This document shows positions 43,636-53,043 of a stretch of DNA of 64,000 nucleotides, piece by piece. Under the pieces are notes generated by a model. The model worked only from the letters and a program-made list of their open reading frames with translations, was not told where the DNA came from and did no database searches. Every line of letters begins with the position of its first letter. Position 1 is the stretch's first letter. Source of the stretch: UBA4582 sp047630175 (GTDB lineage: Bacteria > Pseudomonadota > Gammaproteobacteria > Pseudomonadales > Azotimanducaceae). The stretch lies in contig JBLHVI010000003.1 in assembly GCA_047630175.1 (NCBI GenBank), positions 78,792-142,791 of the forward strand, read 5' to 3'. Made by a program: the position numbers and the translations under genes.

Positions 43636-43977
43636 GTGAGCAAACGTTTACCCTATCGCGCCATGACAACATCCGGCAACCAGTTTGATTTTGAGTTTGA
43701 CCTGCATCCGGACACCGCATCAGCTGTCAATGTCTCGAATTTGTTGACGGCGGTTCTGACAACCCTTGACGGAGAAATCAAACAGATCGGTGGTATCGGC
43801 AATGGCGATATTCTGCAGGCGCTAGCCATGGCTTTGGCGGTCAGAACCCGTATCTTGGCAGGTTCTAACGCGACGCTACATGGACTATCGGTTGATCTGC
43901 TGAGTACCGCGCTAGCCTCATCTTGCGACGCTGGTCTGGGCAATATCGAAGCAGATTCGCCAACAGACTTGCACTAG
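43636..43977 (+). CDS. Conserved-looking hypothetical protein (113 aa)
   Basis: Not recognised. The product starts GTG at 43636 after a good GAGGAG site. The sequence is soluble and alpha/beta-like: FDFEFDLHPDTASAVNVSNLL, a helix ILQALAMALAVRTRILAG, then VDLLSTALASSCDAGLGN. No signal peptide or known motif. The codon pattern and ribosome site support a real gene. Convergent with the gamma-glutamyltransferase gene, 20 bp apart. Confidence 0.7.
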   Translation: MSKRLPYRAMTTSGNQFDFEFDLHPDTASAVNVSNLLTAVLTTLDGEIKQIGGIGNGDILQALAMALAVRTRILAGSNATLHGLSVDLLSTALASSCDAGLGNIEADSPTDLH

Positions 43978-43997
43978 TATGCTAACGCGCTTTTCGA

Positions 43998-45752
43998 TTA
44001 GTTCAGAGACGGGGCGCCCGGCTTGAACTCGCCAACGATACCCTCACGTCGACTGTCGGCCGCTCCGTCAAGTCTATCTGGGTGTACGACAATAATATGT
44101 AGGCCTGAATTCTCACCCTCGCGCTCTAGTACGTTATAACCGCGTGATTTGAGGTCCTGAGCGATCTCTTTACCCATCGGATCTGCTATCTCTACTCTGA
44201 CCCTTTCACCCCGGGCAATTATATTTGGGAAATTAGCAACGGTCTGTGCGTCCATTTGCCAGTCAAGCACGCCAAGGATGGACTTGGCCACATAAGCGGG
44301 TATGGAATTTCCGCCGGGTGAGCCCGTTACCATCTTCAACTGACCTTCTTTATCAAACACCATGGTTGGTGACATGGAAGATCTTGGTCGCCGCCCGGGA
44401 GTAATGGCGTTAGCCGGGCGTGCGCCGTCTGCGGAAACTTCTCGGGCGAAGTCAGTCAATTCATTATTCAGTAAGAAACCGTTGGCCCACCGTGACGAGC
44501 CAAACGGTGCTTCAACCGTTGCTGTCATTGATACTGCGTTGCCCTCACTATCGATAATGGATAAGTGCGTGGTGCCCGCAGCTTCCTGTGTTGTGTCTGT
44601 GCCCCAACGCATAGCCAGCGGCTCACCGCCGAGAACCTTGGCTGGGTCGCCGGGAGTAGGCAATGCCGCGGGCGCAAAACGTTCGCCAGCCCGATGCTTC
44701 AAGTAGATAGGGTTGAGGAGGTCATCAAGCGGTATATCAACCTCATCGGGGTCACCAAAATAATGGTCCCTGTCTGCGTATGCCAGTCGCTGGGCGTCAA
44801 CAAATGCCGCCAGACGGTCTGCTTGAGATGATTCAGGCGTGACCATATGATCGTACATAGCCGCAATCATAATCTGCGCGCCGCCGGATGAAGGTGGCGC
44901 TGTTGTACAGATAGAAGATTGCCTAAAGTCGCCACAGATCACCGGGCGCTCAATGACCTTGTAGGCCGCCATGTCTGCGGTTGTTAACGTGCCCCCATGT
45001 GGCGCGGCCTGAGCTGCAGCTTCGATATTGGCAGCAATCTCGCCCGTGTAGAATGCCTTCGGTCCCTCGCTGGCAATTCGTGTCAGCGTTTCTGCGTAAG
45101 CTTCATTGGTCCGCCGTTCGCCGGCCTCTAAGGGTACACCGTTTGGATAAAAATAAGCGGCCGTTGCCGGGTTTTTGTCCAGATTTGATACCTTCTGCAT
45201 GCGGGGCAGAAAACCTGCCAGACGAGGAGAAACAATAAAGCCCTCACTGGCGAGCTTAATCGCTGGCGCAAATAGGTTCCCCCAAGGAATTTTGCCATGC
45301 TTATCGTGTGCGCGTTTGTAAAGGGCTACGATGCCGGGCACGCCGACGGCCTTGCCACTCTGCCAAGACTCATAGAAATCCATGACCTTGCCGTCTTGCA
45401 TGAACATATCAACAGTTGCCCCTGCTGGGGCCATTTCACGCCCATCAAAGAATGTCAGTTCAGCGCCGTGTTCGAATACCAGCATAAAGCCACCGCCGCC
45501 AAGACCCGAGCTTTGGGGCTCTACCAGTCCCAGCACCGCATGCGCCGCGATGGCTGCGTCAACAGCATGTCCGCCCTGCTTGAGCATGGCCATGGCAGCA
45601 TCGACAGCATAAGGATTGGCAGCGGTCGCCATGGCGCCCTGTGACCAAGCAGTGGTTGGCATGCTTGCTTCGGGGGTTGGCGTAGCAGGGCTACAACCGG
45701 TCAACACAATACCTAACGAAAGGGCAACTATAGCGCGCATACTCAAGATCAT
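43998..45752 (-). CDS. Gamma-glutamyltransferase (exported, lipoprotein)
   Basis: 584-residue gamma-glutamyltranspeptidase that cleaves glutathione and other gamma-glutamyl compounds in the periplasm. The autoprocessing/catalytic Thr394 is in AAGTTHLSIID, and the GSPGGNSIPAYV oxyanion region follows. The N-terminus has a lipobox LTGC (Cys near 20), so it is membrane-anchored, whereas most gamma-glutamyltransferases are soluble. Start ATG 45752 with an AAGGA site. It would release cysteinylglycine from external glutathione. Confidence 0.93.
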   Translation of the reverse strand: MILSMRAIVALSLGIVLTGCSPATPTPEASMPTTAWSQGAMATAANPYAVDAAMAMLKQGGHAVDAAIAAHAVLGLVEPQSSGLGGGGFMLVFEHGAELTFFDGREMAPAGATVDMFMQDGKVMDFYESWQSGKAVGVPGIVALYKRAHDKHGKIPWGNLFAPAIKLASEGFIVSPRLAGFLPRMQKVSNLDKNPATAAYFYPNGVPLEAGERRTNEAYAETLTRIASEGPKAFYTGEIAANIEAAAQAAPHGGTLTTADMAAYKVIERPVICGDFRQSSICTTAPPSSGGAQIMIAAMYDHMVTPESSQADRLAAFVDAQRLAYADRDHYFGDPDEVDIPLDDLLNPIYLKHRAGERFAPAALPTPGDPAKVLGGEPLAMRWGTDTTQEAAGTTHLSIIDSEGNAVSMTATVEAPFGSSRWANGFLLNNELTDFAREVSADGARPANAITPGRRPRSSMSPTMVFDKEGQLKMVTGSPGGNSIPAYVAKSILGVLDWQMDAQTVANFPNIIARGERVRVEIADPMGKEIAQDLKSRGYNVLEREGENSGLHIIVVHPDRLDGAADSRREGIVGEFKPGAPSLN

Positions 45753-46026
45753 TTGGTCCTTATTCAGTCAGTTTATGGGGCTTTTGAGGATTCATGTCAT
45801 TTTTCAATTAAAAGATCGTTCACTAAGTCAGACGATAGATTATGGCATAGATAGTGGGCTAATTATTTGTCACTCGCAAGTATTGGAGGGTCTGGGCAGA
45901 GTGCCGGGCCGCGTGGGCAGGCAAGGGTGTGTGTCGCTAAAAAGAACGTGTGTGCAACGGCGTGTATTGTGTAACACTCTGCGTATCGGCCATTATGATT
46001 CGAGCCGTCACCTAGGGGATTGATGC

Positions 46027-46266
46027 GTGTCATTTACTGCCGAGAATATCGAAGAACTGAACCTGTTGTTGCAGTTTAATAACGCGACCCATGATAGCGG
46101 TATCAAAGTGCACTCCAATGCTCGTCCTGAGGTTATTCAAGCGTGCCAGCGCTTATTCGGCAGGGGGCTGGTGACGCTTAATGATGGTGGTTACTTGACG
46201 GACGCGGGTATCGAGGCGTTGGTTCACGTGCAGGTGGCTAAAAGCTTGCTGGAAGCCAACGCATAG
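46027..46266 (+). CDS. Small TIGR02647-type protein (79 aa)
   Basis: Short protein similar to the TIGR02647 family of Pseudomonas-group bacteria: FTAENIEELNLLLQFN, then SGIKVHSNARPEVIQACQRLFGRGLVT and DGGYLTDAGIEALVH. The second half looks like a winged-helix reader and may bind DNA. GTG start at 46027. It lies 270 bp upstream of nothing recognisable on this strand. Confidence 0.82.
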   Translation: MSFTAENIEELNLLLQFNNATHDSGIKVHSNARPEVIQACQRLFGRGLVTLNDGGYLTDAGIEALVHVQVAKSLLEANA

Positions 46267-46646
46267 CGGCTAGGTTATCTGCATTCAGTCGGCTGCAAGC
46301 CGTCGGGTCCTTAGGTTGCCGCCACTGGTGTCCAGATCGAGACAGTCGTTTTGCAGCGCAGTGATATCTTATCTGAGCTGCAGTTCCCGATTGTGGCCCC
46401 AAGCCGAGCGCGCCAGTTTGGCCCCAATGCAAACGTCGCCATTATCTATATCGAACGTGGTGCTGATTTCATCTTCTTCAGCGTCTTCGACGCTGATTTT
46501 ACCGGTATATTTGCGTCATTGTGGGACTTCATGCGTAGGGTGCCAATGACCGTGGCAAATGTTAAATAACCGCCGGCCGGGTTGCAGTAGTATACCCCTA
46601 TGGGATCAGGCGACTGCCGGAGCGCAATGGTTAAAACGCAGTTTTG
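46267..46646. other. 380-bp region with at most one doubtful small gene
   Basis: Between the TIGR02647-type gene and the convergent ybaK-like gene. A 72-codon open frame from TTG 46351 to 46569 (peptide ending RRVPMTVANVK) has protein-like composition but no match I know and no good ribosome site. Otherwise nothing clear is seen. Confidence 0.5.
46351..46569 (+). CDS. Doubtful small hypothetical protein (72 aa)
   Basis: Open from TTG 46351. The hydrophobic, evenly mixed composition (NANVAIIYIERGADFIFFSV, part) resembles a real domain, but no ribosome site, no recognised family and no better start were found. May be a decayed gene. Confidence 0.25.
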   Translation: MQRSDILSELQFPIVAPSRARQFGPNANVAIIYIERGADFIFFSVFDADFTGIFASLWDFMRRVPMTVANVK

Positions 46647-47138
46647 TTACTGCGTTAGGTGGGCAAAGACTGCTTGAGTCAGCTGGCCTAAATCATCTGG
46701 CGCCACTTCAATTTCCAAACCTCGGCGTCCAGCGCTGACATAGATAGCAGCGAGCTTCATGGCCGAGCTGTCGATCACTGTCTTGAGCCACTTCTTTTGA
46801 GCCAGTGGGCTAATGCCGCCCAGAACATAACCAGACGATCGTTCTGCCTGTGCCTGGGTTGCCATCACGGCTTTCTTGCCGTTCAGGGCACGGGCTATCA
46901 GTTTCATGCTAAGCATGGCGTTAACGGGAATAACGGCGACAACCAAGTCATGGTCATCGAGCTTAACAATCAAGGTCTTGAAGACTAACGTTTCATCCAG
47001 GCCGAGCTTGGCTGCGGCTTGAACGCCATAGGCCTGGTTGACGGTTTCATTCTTGGGAATAGGGCTATGCGCGTGGCCGTACTCAAGAATACGGTGATTA
47101 ATGCGATGTTGCTTCAAAAGGTCAATAGCAGGCGTCAT
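46647..47138 (-). CDS. ybaK: YbaK/ProX-type Cys-tRNA(Pro)/aminoacyl-tRNA deacylase
   Basis: 163-residue YbaK/EbsC protein that hydrolyses mischarged Cys-tRNA(Pro). Family features: start MTPAIDLLKQHRI, FKTLIVKLDD (Lys near the active site), VAVIPVNAMLSMKLIARALNGKKAVMA and SSGYVLGGISPLAQKK, then IYVSAGRRGLEIEV. It resembles E. coli YbaK over its length. It is convergent with the preceding small genes and divergent from the patatin-like gene. Confidence 0.94.
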   Translation of the reverse strand: MTPAIDLLKQHRINHRILEYGHAHSPIPKNETVNQAYGVQAAAKLGLDETLVFKTLIVKLDDHDLVVAVIPVNAMLSMKLIARALNGKKAVMATQAQAERSSGYVLGGISPLAQKKWLKTVIDSSAMKLAAIYVSAGRRGLEIEVAPDDLGQLTQAVFAHLTQ

Positions 47139-47223
47139 GAGATTTTTTTAGCCGATCGACATAAGTGTTAGCTTTTTATACAGACGCCCGGGGACGTGTT
47201 AGTAGCCTAGGGCGCGCAATGGT

Positions 47224-48447
47224 ATGGCTGATAATAGCATGGAAAATATTAGGTCTTTCGGCGACACGACATTTACCTGCGAGTTTTCTGCGGCACCGTC
47301 GGTGCTAAGGGCTGGGTGTTTGTCTGGCGCTACAAGAGATAGACTGTACGGGCCGCATTTCTCTGACGACATGATGACGACACTTAAATTACTAGCAGGG
47401 CCCCGAGCTTTTGCTCAGATCCGCAATCAAGGGCTAGCACCTGAAGATATATCAGCTGTTTTCGGCGCGTCCGGAGCGGCAAAATGGTTGACGATTTATG
47501 GTCTGGACCGAGCAATATTCTCTGACTGGCTGGCGTTAAGTTCACACCCAGTGGACCTGTTTGGTACATCAGTGGGCGCGTTTAAGCTGGCAGCAGCGGC
47601 CCAGCGTGATCCAGCCGCAGCGTTGACTGTGCTGGCAGATGCTTATATAGCGCAGCAGTATGTAGGCAGTGTGACAGCGGCTCAGATTGCGCTGGAGACG
47701 CGGCGTATTCTGGCCGCTTTTCTGCCTTCCGATGCGGTGACCGACATCCTCCAAAATCCTCGGTATAATTACCATTGTGCGAGTGTTCGCTGTCTGGGTA
47801 TGCTCGCCGATCATCGTCCGTCGGCTCAAAAATTGGCTATGCTAAAGGCGTTTGTACTGGCGTTGGGTGGTAGGAAATTTCACCAGCAAACGTTTGAGCG
47901 AGTCATCTTCCATAGTGGCGCAACCGTGCATGACTATGCAGGTCGGGATGGCTTTACGACGCATCGCGTTGCTCTGACGCCTAGCAATTTTGTGCCTGCG
48001 ATATTGTCTTCCGGTTCAATACCTGTGCTGATGCCCGGCGTTACGGGTATTGATGGCGCACCTAGTGGTGTCTATCGCGATGGTGGACTTTTGGATTATC
48101 ACGCGGTGCCCACCAACGTTACTGAAATTCAGCAAGGTTTGGTGTTGTATCCACACTTTTATCCGCATATCAAAGAAGGGTGGTTCGACAAGTTCGCGCC
48201 CTGGCGCAAGGTTACCGGTCAACAATTAGATGACACGTTGATGGTTTGTCCTTCTGCTGAGTTTGTGAGCTCGCTGCCCGGTGGTGTGATTCCGGATAGA
48301 AGAGACTTCGTTAAATACCAGGGTGACGACCCGCAGCGGATGCGCCGCTGGGCGCAGGCCCGTGACCAGAGTCTGGCATTGGGCGAAGAGTTTCTGCAGC
48401 TGGCGCGCACGGGTGATATTGCCGGGCGGGTCGAGTTGCTGGCTTAA
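47224..48447 (+). CDS. Patatin-like phospholipase
   Basis: Patatin-fold acyl hydrolase with the GxSxG nucleophile elbow GTSVGA (Ser116 in this numbering) and the catalytic Asp in RDGGLLDYH (Asp286). The glycine-rich oxyanion region AVFGASGAAKW precedes it. Relatives start near the motif LKLLAGPRAFAQIRNQGL, so the true start may be the ATG pair at 47371-47376; the first 49 residues from 47224 look unrelated. Soluble, no signal peptide. Probably a phospholipase or lipid-body esterase. Confidence 0.86.
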   Translation: MADNSMENIRSFGDTTFTCEFSAAPSVLRAGCLSGATRDRLYGPHFSDDMMTTLKLLAGPRAFAQIRNQGLAPEDISAVFGASGAAKWLTIYGLDRAIFSDWLALSSHPVDLFGTSVGAFKLAAAAQRDPAAALTVLADAYIAQQYVGSVTAAQIALETRRILAAFLPSDAVTDILQNPRYNYHCASVRCLGMLADHRPSAQKLAMLKAFVLALGGRKFHQQTFERVIFHSGATVHDYAGRDGFTTHRVALTPSNFVPAILSSGSIPVLMPGVTGIDGAPSGVYRDGGLLDYHAVPTNVTEIQQGLVLYPHFYPHIKEGWFDKFAPWRKVTGQQLDDTLMVCPSAEFVSSLPGGVIPDRRDFVKYQGDDPQRMRRWAQARDQSLALGEEFLQLARTGDIAGRVELLA

Positions 48448-48466
48448 GCTGAACTTTTGGTGCCGT

Positions 48467-49645
48467 TTACAGCGCTTGTAAGGCCAAGCGCAGCATCTGA
48501 GTCACTTGGGTGGCAATTTTTTCCAGCATAGCCTTGTCGTATTCAGGCATCCTTGGGGTATGGATATGTCCCGTCGGAACGGTTGAACCGAGTCTGTTGC
48601 GCAAGCGGATACTGCGATAGGAAATCTCGTTCGACAGATAGCCGCCCCCCCCGCCACGGACGGCAGTTGTCCAACGTAATTGTTCGAGGGACTCTGCGCT
48701 AAAGGTTTTCTCGAGCGTGGTGACCAGCCGCCGGTCATTGATGGGGTAGTCACCGCTGGCTTGTTGCATGGCCAAATACGGTAAGCTGAATTCAACAAAT
48801 TCAGGGCCTTCCAGGCGTTCTCCGCCGAGACTTGGTATCAGCGGTTTAGCCGGCGAACCGCCTGCCAATATATTCAGATTGTCTGGCGCGCTGGCGCTGC
48901 GTCTTCGGCCCGGGAAGTGTTCTAGATCGAATTCGTTACGGCCCATAGAGAGGGTGATAACTAAATCAACGCTCTGTAAGGCGTATATCGGTGCCAGCAA
49001 CGATTCAACCTCGCCCGCATCGAAGTCAGCGTAACGCACGGGTATTAAGGCGGTATTGATCTCAGCGGTAATGCCTTCGTGGCTAATGACACCGCCATCT
49101 AAAAGCAATGCCAGCACGCCAGAGGGATTACTCTGCTGGAGGTTGGTGTCTAACAAAAATGGGTCAAAGCCGGTAATCAACAGACGTTTATCGGTGGTTT
49201 TGTTGTAGGCCAGATCGAGACGTCCACGGCTACTGCGCTCCAGATCTTCGATTAGGTTAAGGCGATTTTGCATTGTTAATGAGACTGCGAAGTCATTTTG
49301 GCGTAGAAATTGGGTCAACTGTAGGCGCGTCCAGTAGAGACCCCGGTCATCATAGCTGCCAACCCCGGCGACTTGTTGTTTAGCCAATTGCCAGAGGCGG
49401 TCGCCCGCGCGTAGTACATCAAGGCGCAATTGATTCAACGTTATTGCTGCACGCCAAGCCTTGATAACTCGATTCTGCAAGTCTTGGTACGGTGCAAGGC
49501 TCTGAGGCATAGCCTGGCGAGCGGCTTCAATTCGCTGCTCCTCCACCGTTGGGGCGTTTGGCTTGGCACTGGCAGCTGCATAGGCATCCGCGCAAGATAG
49601 GCAAAGTAGCATGACGGTGGCTTGAAGCGTAAAACCTGAACGCAT
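48467..49645 (-). CDS. Secreted pyroglutamyl-peptidase I-like protein, Cys replaced by Ser
   Basis: 392-residue protein with a signal peptide ending near AYA-A (residues 1-23). The C15-like core begins LLITGFDPFLLDTN ... NPSGVLALLLDGG. Further motifs are SMGRNEFDLEHFPGRRR (expected catalytic Glu) and GHIHTPRMPE (His360/His362). At the nucleophile position, the usual Cys-Asn is Ser338-Asn in GYLSNEISYRS, so it is either a Ser variant or inactive. An N-terminal helical domain of about 140 residues precedes the core. Start ATG 49645 with AGGT upstream; longer TTG/ATG starts lack a site. Confidence 0.8.
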   Translation of the reverse strand: MRSGFTLQATVMLLCLSCADAYAAASAKPNAPTVEEQRIEAARQAMPQSLAPYQDLQNRVIKAWRAAITLNQLRLDVLRAGDRLWQLAKQQVAGVGSYDDRGLYWTRLQLTQFLRQNDFAVSLTMQNRLNLIEDLERSSRGRLDLAYNKTTDKRLLITGFDPFLLDTNLQQSNPSGVLALLLDGGVISHEGITAEINTALIPVRYADFDAGEVESLLAPIYALQSVDLVITLSMGRNEFDLEHFPGRRRSASAPDNLNILAGGSPAKPLIPSLGGERLEGPEFVEFSLPYLAMQQASGDYPINDRRLVTTLEKTFSAESLEQLRWTTAVRGGGGGYLSNEISYRSIRLRNRLGSTVPTGHIHTPRMPEYDKAMLEKIATQVTQMLRLALQAL

Positions 49646-49904
49646 AATTGATACCTGCATCTGTGTGGTGGCTGATCGTAAATCGGACGTTATCAGGGAA
49701 TCGTTATAAGCCAATTTTTTATCAAAAGATTGTTGCTAAGATAGAGACTTTAAGGGCGCCGAGACGCTGCATCATAAACCAGTGTCGGGTATGGTACGAG
49801 GCAATCGAATTTAGAAGCCTAGTGCACAGGCCCGACTCACAAGTAATGTGCATATACCATTTTCGCCGCGAGGTGGTATTGCTGCGAAATAGAGCTGCTT
49901 TTTT

Positions 49905-50645
49905 ATGAACGAAAACTCACCGAACAACATCTCGCCAACGCATCCTTCACAGGAAAAACCCTCGCCGATAAAGCTTGATCCCAGTTGGCTGGCGCCGCTG
50001 CAAAGTGAGTTTGAGCAAGTTTATATGCGCGACTTGCGCGCTTTTTTAGCGGCAGAGAAAGCCCAAGGTAAAACCATTTTCCCTGCCGGTGGGCAGTACT
50101 TCAGTGCACTGAATGCGGCGCCACTGGATCAAGTAAAAGTGGTGATACTGGGACAGGATCCTTATCACGGGCCCGGTCAGGCGCATGGTCTGTGTTTCTC
50201 CGTGTCGCCGGGTGTGGCCATGCCGCCTTCTCTGTTGAATGTCATCAAAGAAATCCAGGCCGATCTGGACCTGCCGAAGTCAGCATTTCCTAGCGGTTGC
50301 CTGTCGAGTTGGGCACAGCAGGGTGTTTTGCTGCTCAATGCTGTGCTTACGGTTGAGCAAGGTCGCGCTAATGCTCATCAAGGGAAGGGCTGGGAGCAGT
50401 TCACTGACAAAATAATCGAGGTGCTATCAACGCAGCGAGAGCATCTAGTGTTTATGCTGTGGGGTAGTTATGCGCAGAAGAAGGGGGCGAAGATTGACCG
50501 CGACAAACATCTGGTTCTGGAAGCGCCTCATCCGTCGCCGTTAGCAGCTTATCGCGGTTTTTTTGGGTGTCGACATTTCTCTCAGTGCAATCAATATTTG
50601 ATGGCGAAGGATCAGCCGTCGATTGACTGGCGCACAAAAAGTTGA
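49905..50645 (+). CDS. ung: Uracil-DNA glycosylase
   Basis: Family 1 uracil-DNA glycosylase that starts base excision repair of uracil in DNA. Water-activating motif GQDPYH has Asp85, and the HPSPLAAYRGFFGCRHF leucine loop has His209. AHGLCFSV and VLLLNAVLTVEQGRANAH are typical. The first 22 residues are an extra polar tail. 246 residues; convergent with the 2-hydroxyacid dehydrogenase. Confidence 0.98.
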   Translation: MNENSPNNISPTHPSQEKPSPIKLDPSWLAPLQSEFEQVYMRDLRAFLAAEKAQGKTIFPAGGQYFSALNAAPLDQVKVVILGQDPYHGPGQAHGLCFSVSPGVAMPPSLLNVIKEIQADLDLPKSAFPSGCLSSWAQQGVLLLNAVLTVEQGRANAHQGKGWEQFTDKIIEVLSTQREHLVFMLWGSYAQKKGAKIDRDKHLVLEAPHPSPLAAYRGFFGCRHFSQCNQYLMAKDQPSIDWRTKS

Positions 50646-50660
50646 CTCAGCGTTACGCTG

Positions 50661-51644
50661 TTAGAAGAAGCTTTTGTCCACAGCATTACGTAAGGGCTTG
50701 CCAGCGAGATACGCTGTCAGATTTTCCTGAAACAGCAGTTGGCCACGGCCGGTAGTGCCAGCACCCCGGTTGCTCGAGTGAGGTGTCAACGTCACTCGAG
50801 GGTGTTGCCACAAAGGACTGTTTTCTGGCAAAGGTTCCTTGGCAAATACATCGAGTACAGCATGATCAATTTGTCCTTGGTCAAGTGCCGCAATTAAGGC
50901 AGGCTCGTCCACTACGCCGCCTCTCGCGATATTCACCAAGACCGCATCAGATTTCATCAATGCTAAGTTCTCGGCATTAAACAACTCACGTGTGTCATCT
51001 GTCAGAGCGCAGGCCAGCACAACGACATCGGCCTGCGGAAGATGGCTGTTCATATCTGCATAGGTAATAATCCGGTCGCAGTGCGGCATATCGCTGACGG
51101 AGCGTTTTACGCCAGTGACGTCAGCGTGAAAGCTTTTGGCAATTTCGCCGACTCGCTGGCCGATGTTACCAAAGCCAACAATCAGCCAGCGTGATCCATA
51201 GATTTCGCGAAAATGCGTAGCTTGCCATTTGGCTTGTGCCTGCAGTGCTGCTCGTTCGGTAAATTTCTGATAGTGGGTCAATACCGAAGCCACAACATAC
51301 TCTGCAATAGCGGGAGCCTGTGCGTCACTGTTGGTAAGGCGTGTACCCTGATCAAAGACTTGCTTGAAGAAGGGTGCATCAAGCCCTGCGGTGATGGTTT
51401 GCATCCATTGTAGTTCAGTGGCACTGGTGACTTGCTGAGTGAAGTGGCGTACGGTTTTACTACCAATGAGGTCTGGGCTGAGCCAAGTGGCGTGAATGGG
51501 ATACTGCTGCGTTGTCACCACATGGTCGTTGAGGTGTAACGTACCATCGTCTTGTAGTTCTATAACGTGAACCTGTTCGCTGAAGGGACTGAGGAAGTCC
51601 TTAAGCATAGCGTGGCTAGCGGTCGTCAGAAGCAGATTTTTCAT
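50661..51644 (-). CDS. D-isomer-specific 2-hydroxyacid dehydrogenase
   Basis: 327-residue NAD(P)-dependent dehydrogenase. The Rossmann loop VGFGNIGQRVGE and the catalytic set Arg (NIARGGVVDE), Glu (FAKEPLPENSP) and His (LTPHSSNRG) are all present. It resembles glyoxylate/hydroxypyruvate reductase-type proteins; substrate not determinable. Ends 16 bp from the ung stop, with convergent orientation. Confidence 0.9.
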   Translation of the reverse strand: MKNLLLTTASHAMLKDFLSPFSEQVHVIELQDDGTLHLNDHVVTTQQYPIHATWLSPDLIGSKTVRHFTQQVTSATELQWMQTITAGLDAPFFKQVFDQGTRLTNSDAQAPAIAEYVVASVLTHYQKFTERAALQAQAKWQATHFREIYGSRWLIVGFGNIGQRVGEIAKSFHADVTGVKRSVSDMPHCDRIITYADMNSHLPQADVVVLACALTDDTRELFNAENLALMKSDAVLVNIARGGVVDEPALIAALDQGQIDHAVLDVFAKEPLPENSPLWQHPRVTLTPHSSNRGAGTTGRGQLLFQENLTAYLAGKPLRNAVDKSFF

Positions 51645-51726
51645 GGTGCGGTTTCCTGGTATTTGTTAGTCGGTCAGCGGCATCAAATGATGTGTCGCTA
51701 CCGTGTGCGCATGCAGTTTATGTTTT

Positions 51727-52875
51727 TTAGTCCATCAAACCGTTTAATCGATTGATATTGGCACATTGTCGCGGATCCAAGTCGCGATCCCTAAATGCTG
51801 GGTGGTCGGGCGAGTAACGGTGGGCACGATAGATGCTCGTGGTCGGCTCGCCGCGAGTATTGTTGTTGACGAAGGGGTTTATCCATTCCCAAACCACTTC
51901 TTTGTTCTGGGTCACCTCGAACAAGCGGCCGCTAGTGCCTTCGCAAACAAGGACGTTGTTTGATGGCAGTCTTGATGCGCCGGATATATGACCACTGAAG
52001 AACTGATGTGCTGGCATACCCTGGTAGGACCAGACAATATCGTTATTGGCAGGGTCGACTTGGATGATGCGCGACGAGGACTCGCCATTATCAAAAATTT
52101 GAATATGGGTGTCATTCACCCAGGTTGGGTTGTGCTGACCGTGGGTCAGGGCAATTTTGCAACGCAGTTTCTGTGTTTTGGCATCAATCACAGCAACGCG
52201 GTCGGCATTGCGGGCTGAAAAGACAATATCTCCTGCCTCGTTCACGTCCAGTCCATTGATGTGAGTCCACTCCCAGCGTCTGCGAACCGGGTGTATCGGA
52301 TCCTTTACTGGGTCCAGAAGTTCCCAGGTGTGTATGCGCCGCACTTCTTTGCCTTCTGGGTCGACTTCTACTAAGTCGTCACCGAGCAGGCGAGGTAGGC
52401 GTTCGCGGGGTTTGCGGTAACCACCGCGTACCTGTTTGTGAAGATCTTCTGGCAATTCCACCCACTCGGGCACCAGTGTATTCCCGTTATCAAAACGAAA
52501 GAAATCATGATGCTGCTGACGGTTTTCATATTCCCAGACAATCTCGCCATCCCAGTTCATCTCAACCAACGTCGTATGGTAACCGCCTAGGCGCGTTATA
52601 TGTTGCTCGAAGGGCAGCGGCGCCTTCGTAGGCTCGTCTTTTGGCGGGCTTGGTAGGTTGACATCGGAGCCAGTCATCAGCAGATTGCCGTTGTCCAGCA
52701 AACGGCCATAGCCGGGGTGGATATGCGTAAAGTGCCAGCGATGAACAACGCGCCCCTGCATATCAATCAGATATGTTGATTGATCACCATGAGGTGTCAG
52801 TAACGTGTAGCCTTTTGTCGACTGACCCGGTTTGTGGTACGTGAGGCCTGTCGCTTGGTTGATTGACCAACCCAT
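51727..52875 (-). CDS. Arylsulfotransferase-like beta-propeller protein
   Basis: 382-residue beta-propeller protein of the bacterial arylsulfotransferase/ArnT-like PQQ-repeat group (PF05935/PF14269). Repeated blades include DMQGRVVHRWHF, WDGEIVWEYEN, VDPEGKEVRRIH and EVTQNKEVVWEW. Conserved HHDFFRFDNGNTLV and HGQHNPTWVNDTHI carry the histidines expected near the active site. No signal peptide is visible. Classical members move sulfate between phenols in the periplasm; many such soluble proteins remain uncharacterised. Confidence 0.8.
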   Translation of the reverse strand: MGWSINQATGLTYHKPGQSTKGYTLLTPHGDQSTYLIDMQGRVVHRWHFTHIHPGYGRLLDNGNLLMTGSDVNLPSPPKDEPTKAPLPFEQHITRLGGYHTTLVEMNWDGEIVWEYENRQQHHDFFRFDNGNTLVPEWVELPEDLHKQVRGGYRKPRERLPRLLGDDLVEVDPEGKEVRRIHTWELLDPVKDPIHPVRRRWEWTHINGLDVNEAGDIVFSARNADRVAVIDAKTQKLRCKIALTHGQHNPTWVNDTHIQIFDNGESSSRIIQVDPANNDIVWSYQGMPAHQFFSGHISGASRLPSNNVLVCEGTSGRLFEVTQNKEVVWEWINPFVNNNTRGEPTTSIYRAHRYSPDHPAFRDRDLDPRQCANINRLNGLMD

Positions 52876-53043
52876 AGGTTACCTTTGTGTTATCACGGGT
52901 TAAGTGCTACCGGTGAGTGTTAGGTGTAAGTGCAGCATGCTAGCTGCTCACGTCGATAATTTCGACCCCTAGGAATAGCAGTAGTTAAGTAAATGTTTGA
53001 GTAGTTCCCGCCAGGCTTTCCGGCGCAAGCTTAATTGAGTCGA

